Position numbers and translations under genes: made by a program. Under the pieces are notes generated by a model. It did no database searches. It had not been told where the DNA came from and saw only the letters and a program-made list of their open reading frames with translations. Of a DNA stretch of 64,000 nt, positions 46,244 through 55,446 are shown piece by piece; position 1 is the stretch's first letter, and each line of letters opens with the position of its first letter. The stretch is from contig NW_027437454.1 in the NCBI RefSeq assembly GCF_964204645.1, positions 38,556 to 102,555 of the forward strand, given 5' to 3'. The stretch comes from Tubulanus polymorphus (taxonomy: Eukaryota > Nemertea > Palaeonemertea > Tubulaniformes > Tubulanidae).

Positions 46244-46384
46244 AGGGACCGGTTCCATAATCATGGCTTAGACTTTAGACCAATCTAAGACCATCTTAGT
46301 TTTACCTAATCTAACAGTTTAAGACCAGTCTTAGGTTTTAAGACCACTCTTTGACGTAAGTCTCAACTATGGAACCGGCCCCAG
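46244..46384. mobile_element. foldback (MITE-like) element, copy 2
   Basis: The left end CAGGGACCGGTTCCATAATC pairs with the right end CTATGGAACCGGCCCCAGG. The interior has AGACCAATCTAAGACCATCT and AAGACCAGTCTTAGG. About 140 bp, and abuts the next element. Confidence 0.72.
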
Positions 46385-46526
46385 GACCCAGTTGCACAGT
46401 CGTGACTTAAGTCCAAAAGTGGTCTTAAATCTTAAGACTGGTCTTAAGTTGTTAGATTAGCTATAGAACTAAGTTGGTCTTAGACTGGTCTTAAGTCTAA
46501 GCCATGACTATGCAACCGGCCCCTGG
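46383..46526. mobile_element. foldback (MITE-like) element, copy 3, opposite orientation
   Basis: The left end CAGGACCCAGTTGCACAGTC pairs with the right end GACTATGCAACCGGCCCCTG. The interior is the reverse of copies 1 and 2 (AAGTGGTCTTAAATCTTAAG, TTGTTAGATTAGCTATAGAA). Confidence 0.72.
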
Positions 46527-46623
46527 GCCCAGTTCCGCAGTTCTGAGTTCAGATTTGACTCTGAGTTAAATCATTGAAAATGAACTAACTTTAACTCTAA
46601 CTCACAACTGTGGAACTGGGTCC
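46525..46623. mobile_element. short foldback element whose ends are the 39-bp repeat core
   Basis: The left end GGGCCCAGTTCCGCAGTTCT, GAGTT faces the right end AACTCACAACTGTGGAACTG, GGTCC. About 99 bp with terminal repeats of about 23-25 bp. The interior has TTTGACTCTGAGTTAAATC, also like the minisatellites. This links the arrays to a foldback element. Confidence 0.65.
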
Positions 46624-46740
46624 TGAGGCCGGTTGCGTAGTCGAAAAGTGGTTTAAAATCTTAATACTGTCTTAAGTTATTAGATTGGCTGAGATGGTCT
46701 TTGATTGGTCTCAAACTCTAAACTATGCAACCAGTCCGGG
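46621..46740. mobile_element. foldback (MITE-like) element, copy 4
   Basis: The left end CCTGAGGCCGGTTGCGTAGT faces the right end ACTATGCAACCAGTCCGGG. The interior (TTAAGTTATTAGATTGGCTG) matches the other copies and is shortened. Confidence 0.6.
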
Positions 46741-46886
46741 TGCACAGAATAATGAAATTTTAACACTTGACTGTCTGGAGTTGCTTATAGAATCAAAATG
46801 AGCTTAACTTGGACTCCGTCCAGTTCGATAGATACAATATGTAGTATCACCTAAAATCTTATCTTGTTTCTTTGTATATTCTATAG
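46741..46886. other. spacer before the candidate exon
   Basis: Ends in a pyrimidine-rich stretch and TTCTATAG, which would serve as a splice acceptor for 46887-46957. Confidence 0.3.
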
Positions 46887-46957
46887 GATAACAATAACCA
46901 CAGGAGGCTACGTTGACCAAACCATCAGAGAGAAGGCAACAAATATTGAACAAAAAG
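46887..46957 (+). CDS. candidate internal exon, product unknown
   Basis: Seen: the acceptor TATTCTATAG and the donor AAAAAGGTAGG bound 71 bp that translate without stop as ITITTGGYVDQTIREKATNI, EQK, with one base over at each end. The upstream TTGTTTCTTTGTATATTC is pyrimidine-rich. I do not recognise the peptide, and no partner exon is seen nearby, so it could be an isolated exon of a gene with long introns or chance. Confidence 0.25.
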
Positions 46958-47044
46958 GTAGGCTTTCAGAGTACATCTATATCTCTATTTAATCCTAGCC
47001 TAAGAAAGTGTATATACATAGAGCCCGGAAAAGAGAAAACTATT

Positions 47045-47238
47045 CGCCCAACGTGGGGCTCGAACCCACGACCCTGGGATTAAGATTATTCCTGAAGATG
47101 ACTATTAGGATATAGTCGAAACGTTGAAATAAACTGCTATCTCGAAGTTTCATTTTCGGACTCTTTATTATCATTGTGGGATTCTCTCCTCACCCTGGGA
47201 TTAAGAGTCCCATGCTCTACCGACTGAGCTAGCCGGGC
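47045..47238 (-). pseudogene. tRNA-Lys (CTT) gene split by a retroelement tail
   Basis: The outer parts (47192-47238 and 47045-47085) equal the intact tRNA-Lys at 10222-10294. Between them are 106 foreign bases flanked by the perfect 15-bp duplication ACCCTGGGATTAAGA (47071-47085 and 47192-47206). Removing the insert and one duplicate restores exactly 73 nt. The duplicated stretch runs from the anticodon loop to the variable loop, so the transcript cannot fold as a tRNA. A and B boxes both survive but are about 120 bp too far apart. T-runs remain beyond the 3' end. Confidence 0.95.
47086..47191 (+). mobile_element. 5'-truncated retroelement tail with target-site duplication
   Basis: It reads TTATTCCTGAAGATGACTAT, TAGGATATAGTCGAAACGTT, GAAATAAACTGCTATCTCGA, AGTTTCATTTTCGGACTC and ends TTATTATCATTGTGGGATTC, TCTCCTC. 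The end half matches 59764-59865 (AAGTTTCTCGTTTTGGC, TTATTGTGGGATTTCTC). The start half equals the 69-bp array unit. Truncation plus a 15-bp duplication fits target-primed insertion. The type could be Penelope-like or another non-LTR class; I cannot tell without coding sequence. Confidence 0.85.
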
Positions 47239-48230
47239 GGTTAGGCTCGGTATTGAGAGTTTGATATTTCTGTGATTTTTATAAAGATAACGCATTCTCT
47301 TTGTGTCGGTTAGAGTTTTGTATGCAGCGAATGTTTGTTTGTTTTTTCCACCCGAGCAGTTTCTCGGCGAAGACTTGAAAAAGCTGCGCTCGTCGTCAAA
47401 GCGTCGAGACTGTGATTTAAAACGGGGAGCGACGACCTTGAAAACAGTAGTTCAGCAACACTGAAGCAAACAAATTGGAGAGAGGGATAGGGTGAAGGAG
47501 GGTGAGGGAGAGGGTGAGGGAGGGATGAGGGACTGGGACACGGGGCGTTCTTTTCAAAAACATATACGCGTATATACTTCATTATCTAAAGCATTCATTA
47601 CCCCGATTGCGATGGCCGTCCACCGACAGAGAGCTCCACTCACATCTTAGCAGACGAGATGAAGAAAAGAAATGAAGAGAGACGGAGAAAAGAAATGAAA
47701 CCTTTTATACAATCACAGGGATATTAGTCATCGTCATGCACGGTTATGATCGATTTCAGCTTTTATATCGAGAACACTGGTGGCTGCGTCTCGGAATCTG
47801 TATACAGACACAGCGTGCTTTTTACTGGGAATTTATCCCACAACCTGAGAGACAGACGTTCTATTGTTACCGACAACGATTCCGACGTTGTCTCGATTCT
47901 CTTTGTAGGGTACATATATATTTCATGTTGACGTCGAAGAGTTTTCGATGATAAATACGATGTGTGTGTAATGTATGTCTGGCAGTGGGATCATTTTAAG
48001 CTGTTCCGTGTGGACGCGGCTGCGATTTTAAATGTCTTCTTATGTTAACAACCGACGAGCTTTTCTAAAGCTATCAGTAAACCATTTCTCATTCCATCAC
48101 TTCTACCTCAACCACCACCCCCCCCCCTCTGTTCCCCTCTCCATCCCCCTAGACTCGAGTCTCTCCCATCTTCCTGCTTCTCTTACCCCTCTTTATTTTG
48201 GCCAACGCAAGATCCAGTTGAGTTGACTGT
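47239..48230. other. unique sequence, no gene supported
   Basis: A GA-rich GGGAGAGGGTGAGGGAGGGA stretch lies near 47500. A 61-codon frame at 47746-47931 (FYIENTGGCVSESVYRHSVL) looks protein-like but has no recognised family or splice pair. Confidence 0.35.
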
Positions 48231-48645
48231 GAACTTAGGATCAAGTTCTACAGTTGTGAATTAGAGTTAACTGTGAACTCAGTATCCAGTTCTACAGTTG
48301 CGAGTTAGAGTTAACTGTGAACTCAGTATCCAGTTCTACAGTTGCGAGTTAGAGTTAACTGTGAACTCAGGATCCAGTTCCACAGTTGCGAGTTAGAGTT
48401 AACTGTGAACTCAGTATCCAGTTCTACAGTTGCGAGTTAGAGTTAACTGTGAACTCAGGATCCAGTTCCACAGTTGCGAGTTAGAGTTTACTGTGAACTC
48501 AGTATCCAGTTCCACAGTTGCGAGTTAGAGTTAACTGTGAACTCAGGATCCAGTTCTACAGTTGTGAGCTAGAGTTAACTGTGAACTCAGGATCCAGTTC
48601 CACAATTGTGAATTTAAGTTCAACCCTGAACTGAGGATCCAGTGG
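48231..48645 (+). repeat. 44-bp array related to the foldback-element end (9 units)
   Basis: The unit is GAGTTAGAGTTAACTGTGAA, CTCAGTATCCAGTTCTACAG, TTGC. TATCCAGTTCTAC and GATCCAGTTCCAC variants alternate. It contains both the 39-bp core (CCAGTTCCACAGTTG) and the subterminal GAGTTAGAGTTAA of the foldback element at 46525-46623. Confidence 0.94.
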
Positions 48646-49010
48646 TGCTGATCGAGTCCTGAAGTTTATTGTCACTGGCCACCCCGGAGTAGACCTCCTG
48701 GTCGCAGTTGCGGCGCTATAGCCACTGCATCAAAGGTCCACTTACAGGCATCGATGACACTCATCAAAGCCCTTTTAAGCGATTATTGGCGGGTAATTTT
48801 CCAGCCAATGTCTGGTATCATCGCGGTCATTGGCCTGGTTCAATCGAGTGTGAGGTATTCTCATCGTCGACGTGAAACATCTCAATTATACCTGAATACC
48901 GACCGATACACGCGTTAGAAGAGGGTTTACTTTAGGTCGATGAGGAACCAGTGACTGACTGACTAACTGACTGACTGGCTGGCTGACTGGCTGGCTGACT
49001 GGCTAACTGA
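48646..49010. other. unique sequence with a CTGA/CTGG tract
   Basis: GACTGACTGACTAACTGACT, GACTGGCTGGCTGACTGG lies at about 48953-49007. No gene is seen. Confidence 0.5.
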
Positions 49011-49741
49011 GAGGTCTATCATTGCTACCACCAGGATTCAGACCACATGAACCCCGGATTGATGAGAGGCCAGTGAAAGACCGACTGACCGCTACCAGGG
49101 GTCCAAACCCTGGATACGACGCCCATTCATTTTTTATCGCAAACCTCGCAACAAAATGATATATCTAACATCTACTGTGTTTGTCGCCTTGAATACTAAC
49201 CGCTCCCTTCGCCACGACTATCGAATACTAACCGCTCCCTGTCCCGATAAGAACGGGTCACATTTCATCGGCACGCAACGCTGAATTCAATACGGTTTAT
49301 TGTGCTCCCGCTGCTAGTGATGATGTGGAAGTCATGAACATGGTCGGCTACCAAATCACAGCGAGATATCTTTTTCACCCGATAAGGAAGTTGCGGGGGT
49401 GAATGGGCGCCCGGTATGTCTGCTCGACCGCACGAACAAAACACTCACCCCGAAAACCCGTGTCTCGCCATCGATCAGCGCACAATCGTGTTTTGTTCCT
49501 ATTTGGGTTCGAATCCCGTGTAAACCTGTACGACTCTCCGGTGGATCTGTCGCACGATTGAATAGATGAATACGTAATGAATTTGAATAACACGAGAAAG
49601 GTTGGTATCGCGCGCACCCTGACTGATTTAAATTCGTCTGCTGGCTTCATATCTAGGACAGATACGATCTCCATACAGGGATAGACTGTCATGATCATAT
49701 CGCACGATCCGACAAAAAAATGAACGCCCCAGCGCCCTCCC
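49011..49741. other. unique sequence with a tRNA-like B box
   Basis: TTGGGTTCGAATCCCGTGTA at about 49503 matches the Pol III B box and may be a SINE relic. CGAATACTAACCGCTCCCT occurs twice near 49193 and 49222. A 124-codon minus frame is not recognisable. Confidence 0.35.
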
Positions 49742-50241
49742 TCACACACATTCTCTCCTCCAGGGGGCGCATCGAGAGACCAGCTTCGAAGGTCTTCTCA
49801 CATCCTAAAAGGGCACTTTGATGTCCAAAGAGGCAATGTCCCTCCCACACTGAGGGGGGCTATTCGACGAGCTTTTCTGACAAACTTTGTCACTCGTAAC
49901 CGTACTTCAAACCGTATACCCTCAGCAGTTCTATGTGGCGGGACCTGAACTAACTTGTCAATCCCCAAAAACAAAAAAACAACTTCGATGTCGAACAAGA
50001 CAATATTAAGCGCACTGCCGCGCGGAAATGCACCAATTATCTTTGTTGACAAAATGAACAAAAGCCACTCGGAAGAAAAACTTGATGGACTTGTACAAGT
50101 CTTACGAGTTCCTCTGAATCCGCTACCTCTCTTATATTCCATACCCCGCAGACATAGTAAATATCATTACGATTTGCGAGGCATTAAACCAGTGATGTAT
50201 TTAAAGAAGACTTCATCGGAAATAAAATGTTCCGATTGAAA
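49742..50241 (+). pseudogene. degenerate open stretch, unknown product
   Basis: One plus-strand frame runs from near a CTCCAG acceptor-like site (about 49763) through HILKGHFDVQRGNVPPTLRG, AIRRAFLTNFVTRNRTSNRI, PSAVLCGGT, one TGA, then TNLSIPKNKKTTSMSNKTIL and on to LKKTSSEIKCSD and stop. Only one stop in about 480 bp of non-repetitive sequence with basic-rich, mixed composition suggests a decayed coding sequence, perhaps of a mobile element. The opposite strand is also open for 114 codons (49798-50142), so which strand coded is uncertain. No family is recognised. Confidence 0.3.
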
Positions 50242-50879
50242 ACGTTTTTAAAACAATTTCGAAAAAAAGGATTTTTCGTTCTGTCAAACATACATCGTGT
50301 ACAACTCGCATGACACCTCCTCCAATGTACAGCGGCTTACACACATCGTCTTGCCTGGCACGAATCGAGATCAGATCGTCGGCAGAAACAAAAACGAAAC
50401 AAAATCTATTCTCCTCGGACACTGGTGGGATAACTAACCCCGTAACTGTAACGTGAGAAGTCCCAGGATGCGCTCCCCACGCCCCCTGCGCCTCCCTGCT
50501 CCCTACATCCCGCGTCCTGTTCATATTTCAATCGATACTCGACCGTTTTCTAGTGTTAACTCGCTCCACACAAAAATACCTCGTATCAATTCCGGTCACG
50601 TGACGAAAATCCACGGCATGTTATTTGTCTACGAGGGGCTCACCACGTCACGAAACGGTAGCGTCCATTACTGTTGATAATATCATCGAGCTCGTGATGA
50701 GTAGGTCAAAAATCACTCGTCATTTCGTTAATGGAATTAGTAGAGCGCATTCTACACGTTTCGTGTATCGGTTTCTGTGTTTGTTTTTGTGTGATCGAGC
50801 ACTTGTGAGTAGAGCGAGCGCCGCCGCCATCTTGGATCTCGCACGTCATTACATGTGGCTTTTGGTTTTTGATAAAGGC
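50242..50879. other. unique sequence, no gene supported
   Basis: GGATGCGCTCCCCACGCCCC, CTGCGCCTCC near 50465 is GC-rich. Frames of 74-103 codons have no recognisable domain. Confidence 0.35.
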
Positions 50880-51435
50880 CAGACCTAGCTCGTTTTGGTT
50901 TTATAACCAATCTAACAAGTTCAGACCAGTCTAAACTCATTTTGGTTTTGTAACCAATCCAACAACTTGAGACCAGTCTAAACTCATTTTGGTTTTATAA
51001 CAAATCTAACAAGTTCAGACCAGTCTAAACTCATTTTGGTTTTATAACAAATTTAACAACTTCAGATCAGTCTAAGCTCGGTTCTATAACCAATCTAACA
51101 ACTTCAGATCAGTCTAAACTCGTTTTGGTTTTATAACCAATCTAACAACTTCAGATCAGTCTAAACTCATTTTGGTTTTATAACCAATCTAACAACTTAA
51201 GACCAGTCTAAACTCATTTGGTTCTGTAACCAATCTAACAACTTCAGATCAGTCTAAACTCATTTTGGTTTTATAACCAATCTAACAACTTCAGACCAGT
51301 CTAAACTCATTTGGTTCTGTAACCAATCTAACAACTTCAGATCAGTCTAAACTTATTTTGGTTTTATAACCAATCTTATAACAACTTCAGATCAGTCTAA
51401 ACTCATTTTGGTTTTATAACCAATCTAAAAACAAA
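50880..51435 (+). repeat. 46-bp family array, largest (about 12 units)
   Basis: The unit is AGACCAGTCTAAACTCATTT, TGGTTTTATAACCAATCTAA, CAACTTC. Two alternating types (TTGGTTCTGTAACC and TTTGGTTTTATAACC) recur in the second half, giving dimers. Confidence 0.95.
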
Positions 51436-51800
51436 ATAAGTCTTAAGACTGTATTGCGATACAGCTGGGGGGCGGGGTCAAAATTTGAAAATAGATTTCC
51501 AGTGGTAAGTATGAAATGTGGTATTTTCTTTCAAAAACTACTTCCGCCAAACGAATAACTAATTTCAATACAGAATAACTTCCTAATAATTGAGGTTAGT
51601 TTAAAACATCGAACATACACGCGTTAATTATTAACAATTTATTCTCGTCGATACCGATACAATAGCAGACGATCTTCTATATTAGCACATATTTATCGAT
51701 TATCCGAAAGCAATCAATAACCAATTAACGGGTCTATTAAGCGCATACGCTGATATCGTGTGGCTGAAAATAATAATCATTTCACTGTTCGATTATCGGA
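51436..51800. other. unique sequence, no gene seen
   Basis: AT-rich text. CATATTTATCGATTATCCG near 51686 is the only notable string. Confidence 0.35.
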
Positions 51801-52068
51801 AACGCCTACTATAGCCGCTAGAGTGCGCTACTGGTACATGCATATCTCAAATAGCCTCTAGGGTGCGCTACTGTTAATGCATGTCTCAAATGACCGCTAG
51901 AGCGCGCTACTGGTACATTCATGTCTGTTGTAGTCGCTAGGTGTCGCCACAGCTTTATGGTTAGTGTTCATTCTAGTCGCCCATTTGTCTATTCCAATCG
52001 CTAGGGCACCTCGACGCTGAAGTAAGAACCAATGTGTCTGTTGTTGACGCTAGGGGTCGCAACCGTTA
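51801..52068 (+). repeat. cluster of six CTAG-centred CTCF-like motifs
   Basis: CCGCTAGAGTGCGCTACTGG (51815), CCTCTAGGGTGCGCTACTGT (51855), CCGCTAGAGCGCGCTACTGG (51894), GTCGCTAGGTGTCGCCAC (51933), ATCGCTAGGGCACC (51998) and GACGCTAGGGGTCGCAACC (52047). The first three are a tandem repeat of about 40 bp with ATGCATATCTCAAAT linkers; the others are looser and on their own spacing. Confidence 0.65.
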
Positions 52069-52560
52069 TTGGAAAGTTCGGGCGAACCGATCATAATAAA
52101 CTGTTACTGCGGGTGACACCACGTGTTTCCGGTGTCAATCGTCGGCGGGGAGACTATTGTTGTGTCACGTGTTATTTCTATCATCAACAGACGGCCACAA
52201 TGCGCTCTAATTGATATATATAAGTTCCGTTCCGTTCTCGGCAGCAGGGAGAGGTTTTTCTCCCCCCTCTCTTTCTCTCTTTCTCTCTTCTCGACAACGA
52301 CGATGATGAGTACTCGTAGTACACTTGAATAAACTCACCTGCCGCGGTAGGCTATCGATTAACGATAGTCGATAAGTTTCGTTGTACATCGAGACGACAT
52401 TGTGCGCGCGCGCACATGTGTGCGCGGTATCGTATACCGTATTTAATACTTAGTATCGACAAACTCGTTAAACCTCTCCGACTTCTCCCAATCTCCGATA
52501 GAAATCACTACCTGGCTTTAACAACTCGGCCTAGACGCGTCTCTAAAATACAATGACCAT
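52069..52560. other. unique sequence with palindromes
   Basis: CTATCGATTAACGATAG (52352-52368), TGTGCGCGCGCGCACA (52401-52416, perfect palindrome with alternating purine-pyrimidine) and CGGTATCGTATACCG (52425-52439) lie within 90 bp. TATATAAG at about 52215 is a TATA-like site. No gene is seen. Confidence 0.45.
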
Positions 52561-52728
52561 TTTCACAGTCCGGAATGAGCTTAGACTGGTCCTAAATTGT
52601 GATTATAGAACTAAGATGAGCTTAGAATGGTCTTTTATAAGTTGTTAGATTGGTTATAGAACCAAAATGAACTAGGCAGATCTTGTATCAAAACCGAAAT
52701 GAGTTTGAAGTATAAAAACGAAAAGGTT
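52561..52728 (-). repeat. 46-bp family relic, reverse orientation, before the tRNA
   Basis: GAGCTTAGACTGGTCCTAAA, TATAGAACTAAGATGAGCTT and AAGTTGTTAGATTGGTTATA are the reverse of the 46-bp unit. TATAAAAACG at about 52711 gives a T-run used as the Pol III terminator on the minus strand. Confidence 0.7.
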
Positions 52729-52801
52729 CGCCCAACGTGGGGCTCGAACCCACGACCCTGGGATTAAGAGTCCCATGCTCTACCGACTGAGCTAGCCGGG
52801 C
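52729..52801 (-). tRNA. tRNA-Lys (CTT), second intact copy
   Basis: Base for base the same as the gene at 10222-10294, including acceptor, CTT anticodon and T arm. Minus-strand CCTTTTCGTTTTT just past the 3' end gives Pol III terminators. The flanks differ from the other copy, so identity is limited to the gene. Confidence 0.97.
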
Positions 52802-53189
52802 GGTGATCTGTGACATTTGTGTCGTGTACGACATTATTAATTGATATTTCACATGACGTTTAAACGCGTCATACGGCCTTCGTACATGATGTTAATTGTT
52901 AATTACGGCGGCGTCTGTTAATTGTATAATTAAATTGTGTTTCTGTGTTTGCGACGTTCCCCGGGCGCCTTCAATGCGGGTCGCGGGGAAGATCGTGATA
53001 TTAGAACGCGCAGAGCCAACTGAGATATCCACGCGTTCCCCGGGACCCTCGCTTCGGTCCGGTGAAGATCTTCCGCGGGAACCCAACATACATTCCATCG
53101 ATACATTAACGTTCTGAAGTGACGGCCATAGTGAGGGAAGGAATTCCCTCAGTCCCGGAGGTGTTTGTATCCATGGTACTGCCACCACA
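52802..53189. other. GC-rich unique sequence, no gene supported
   Basis: Both strands are open around 52890-53190 (73 and 98 codons), with GCGTTCCCCGGGACCCTCGC near 53032. An exon is possible, but no family or splice pair can be named. Confidence 0.3.
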
Positions 53190-53472
53190 GGTGTTTGGCG
53201 ATGGGCTTGGATTTTATTTCCGGGTTGTTGATAATCTCACGACTTGAAGGCGTTTCATCCCTTGTGATTTTATATAGTAAAGCGTCACGACCGTCCGATA
53301 ATGATTCTTAACGACCAATTGTTTATCAGAACTTTATAGCGGATAAATAAACAATATAAACATAAGGTATTTCCGTGATATTTTGAATTTATTCGCAGTT
53401 CATATTTAGCGCCATTCTCGCGAGATTATCAACAACCTGGAAATAAAATCCAAGCCCATCGCCAAACCCCTG
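53190..53472. repeat. long inverted repeat (arms ~55 bp, spacer ~170 bp)
   Basis: The left arm about 53190-53243 (GGTGTTTGGCGATGGGCTTG, GATTTTATTTCCGGGTTGTT, GATAATCTC) is matched in reverse complement by the right arm about 53415-53472 (GAGATTATCAACAACCTGGA, AATAAAATCCAAGCCCATCG, CCAAAC), with one or two mismatches. It could fold as a long hairpin. Confidence 0.85.
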
Positions 53473-53905
53473 TGACTGCCACTGCTCTACGATTCCGGTG
53501 TGCCCAACTATGTGGTACACTCGCTGCTGGCAGGAAGGCTCTTGGTGAAGGAAGGAAGAGATGTCGAAGGGATCCAAATGCAGTCCCGTGGACGTGGTTG
53601 TATGCACAGTGCTCTACGACACTACCAACTCTCCGTGATACGCAGATAGTAAGGCTCCTAGTAAAGCGATTGATATAGAGAGGGTATGAGGAAAGAAATT
53701 CCCCATTCCTGGAAGTGATTGTATCCACTGTGGATACTCTTCGCGATCCTAGGACCCAATTGGCGTATAAACTAAAGGCTCTTTAACGAGAAGGAAATAG
53801 CGAGATGTACAGAGAGGATGGAAGGGAATAGATTCCGCTAGTTGTGGAGGTAGTTGTCGGTCTTTACCACCCTGGTCGGTGTTCGATCCAACTGCGGTAA
53901 CAGTT
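53473..53905 (+). repeat. ~120-bp degenerate tandem repeat, coding-like
   Basis: Three units start AAGGCTCTTGGTGAAGGAAG (about 53546), AAGGCTCCTAGTAAAGCGAT (about 53650) and AAAGGCTCTTTAACGAGAAG (about 53773). They share GGAGGTGGTTGTATCCAC-like and AATTCCCC-like phrases, and a related piece lies at 53120-53172. Spacing is irregular and in-frame stops are frequent. It may be a decayed repeat-protein exon; no family is recognised. Confidence 0.4.
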
Positions 53906-54448
53906 AAATCAGTAAGTAAAAAGGTTTTTTTTATTTCTTCGTGTTGTCCTCTTACAACACGGACCCAAAGTCGTTGCATCAATGGTTAAAATTGACGGAC
54001 TCACGGACTTATCGGGCTGATTTCTATTCTTATTGTGCAGGGATCGACTTTACAACTCGTACTCGGAGAGAGTTTCATGAATGGTTACTATATTCTGCTC
54101 TCAGAAAACCGTGAACACGGCTATTCGGAATAGGGACGATAATAAGACAGCGCCTTGTAAACGAGTGAGCTCGAGTTGTGCCGCGATTCCACTCACGTAT
54201 TACGGCGTCTTGAATCACTGTTGTCAACGGACATTGTGTCCTGTCCTGTCAGCTACAGGGAAACGACCATAACAACGCCGCTGACTGCGAGACTCGGAGC
54301 CATCCATCATTCGACACAAACTATCATTTATCTTCGTTTTATCAATGGCCGCGTGCGCGCGCAGATTAAACCGCCGTAAAGAAAAAATACTAGATTCGCG
54401 ACGCAGACGATGTCTGATTTTTATTCATAAAACTTACGCAATATGAAA
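53906..54448. other. unique sequence, no gene supported
   Basis: Frames of 60-67 codons (54081-54379) are not recognisable. Confidence 0.35.
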
Positions 54449-54452
54449 GGGA

Positions 54453-54539
<87 letters not shown>

Positions 54540-54540
54540 A
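54449..54540. repeat. (CTGG)n microsatellite
   Basis: A near-perfect GGCT tetranucleotide run of about 90 bp. The same motif is seen in short form near 48975. Confidence 0.98.
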
Positions 54541-55066
54541 TCGATGAGAGGCCAGTGAAAGACTGGGTGTCAGCTAGCACCAGGATTAACGAGGGACCCG
54601 ATGACCCTTGATATTACCGTTAATAAACTGTAAATTGATCCAGTTCGCGCTGTAAGGTCGCGCCCATTTTACGTCGTGTTTACGCAAAAAACCCGTCCTC
54701 ACTCACTCGTTTAGTGAACCCTGTGATGTTTAATTCCCTTCATGAGGGCAAACACTTTCTAGAAAACACGATGACATTCTATATTTAATTTTTACCGACT
54801 CGATGTCGACTCGGTGAAAAAAAGAAGAACGCAGATCGTTATTGCATTGAAAAAATATCGAGGAACGATTTTTGTTTGTTATCGCTGCAAAAAAGGAAAT
54901 AAAAACTGATTAATTTTTCCTCATCGATTTCCGTTCGTTTAGAATTCCGAGCGTTTGGAATCGTGTTGATGGTATTTAAAAGGGTAAAACAGATGACTGC
55001 AGATTCAAATGAAACCCACACAACTGTGGAACTGGGTCCAGAGAGGAATTAAACCCAAACAACTGC
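54541..55066. other. unique sequence ending in a 39-bp family unit
   Basis: AAACCCACACAACTGTGGAA, CTGGGTCCAGAG at about 55012-55043 is a lone reverse 39-bp unit beside the next array. No gene is seen. Confidence 0.45.
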
Positions 55067-55446
55067 TGGTTCCTGCTAGTTACTGCTGGTTCCTGCTAGT
55101 TACTGCTGGTTCCCGCTAGTTACTGCTGGTTCCCGCTAGTTACTGCTGTTTCCCGCTAGTTACTGCTGGTTCCCGCTAGTTACTGCTGGTTCCCGCTAGT
55201 TACTGCTGGTTCCCGCTAGTTACTGCTGGTTCATGCTAGTTACTGCTGGTTCCCGCTAGTTACTGCTGGTTCCCGCTAGTTACTGCTGGTTCCCGCTAGT
55301 TACTGCTAGTTCCTGCTGGTTCCTGCTAGTTCCTGCTGATTCCTGCTAGTTACTGCTGGTTCCCGCTAGTTACTGCTGATTCCTGCTAGTTCCTGCTGGT
55401 TCCTGCTAGTTCCTGCTGGTTCCTGCTAGTTCCTGCTGATTCCTGC
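55067..55446 (+). repeat. 20-bp array (about 19 units)
   Basis: The unit is TGCTGGTTCCCGCTAGTTAC. CCC/CCT and GTTAC/GTTCC variants are grouped toward the right end. Confidence 0.95.

Noticed and set aside
49495-49530. A tRNA gene at the GGGTTCGAATCCC string
   Set aside because: Only a B box is present; no acceptor, D or anticodon stems could be paired.
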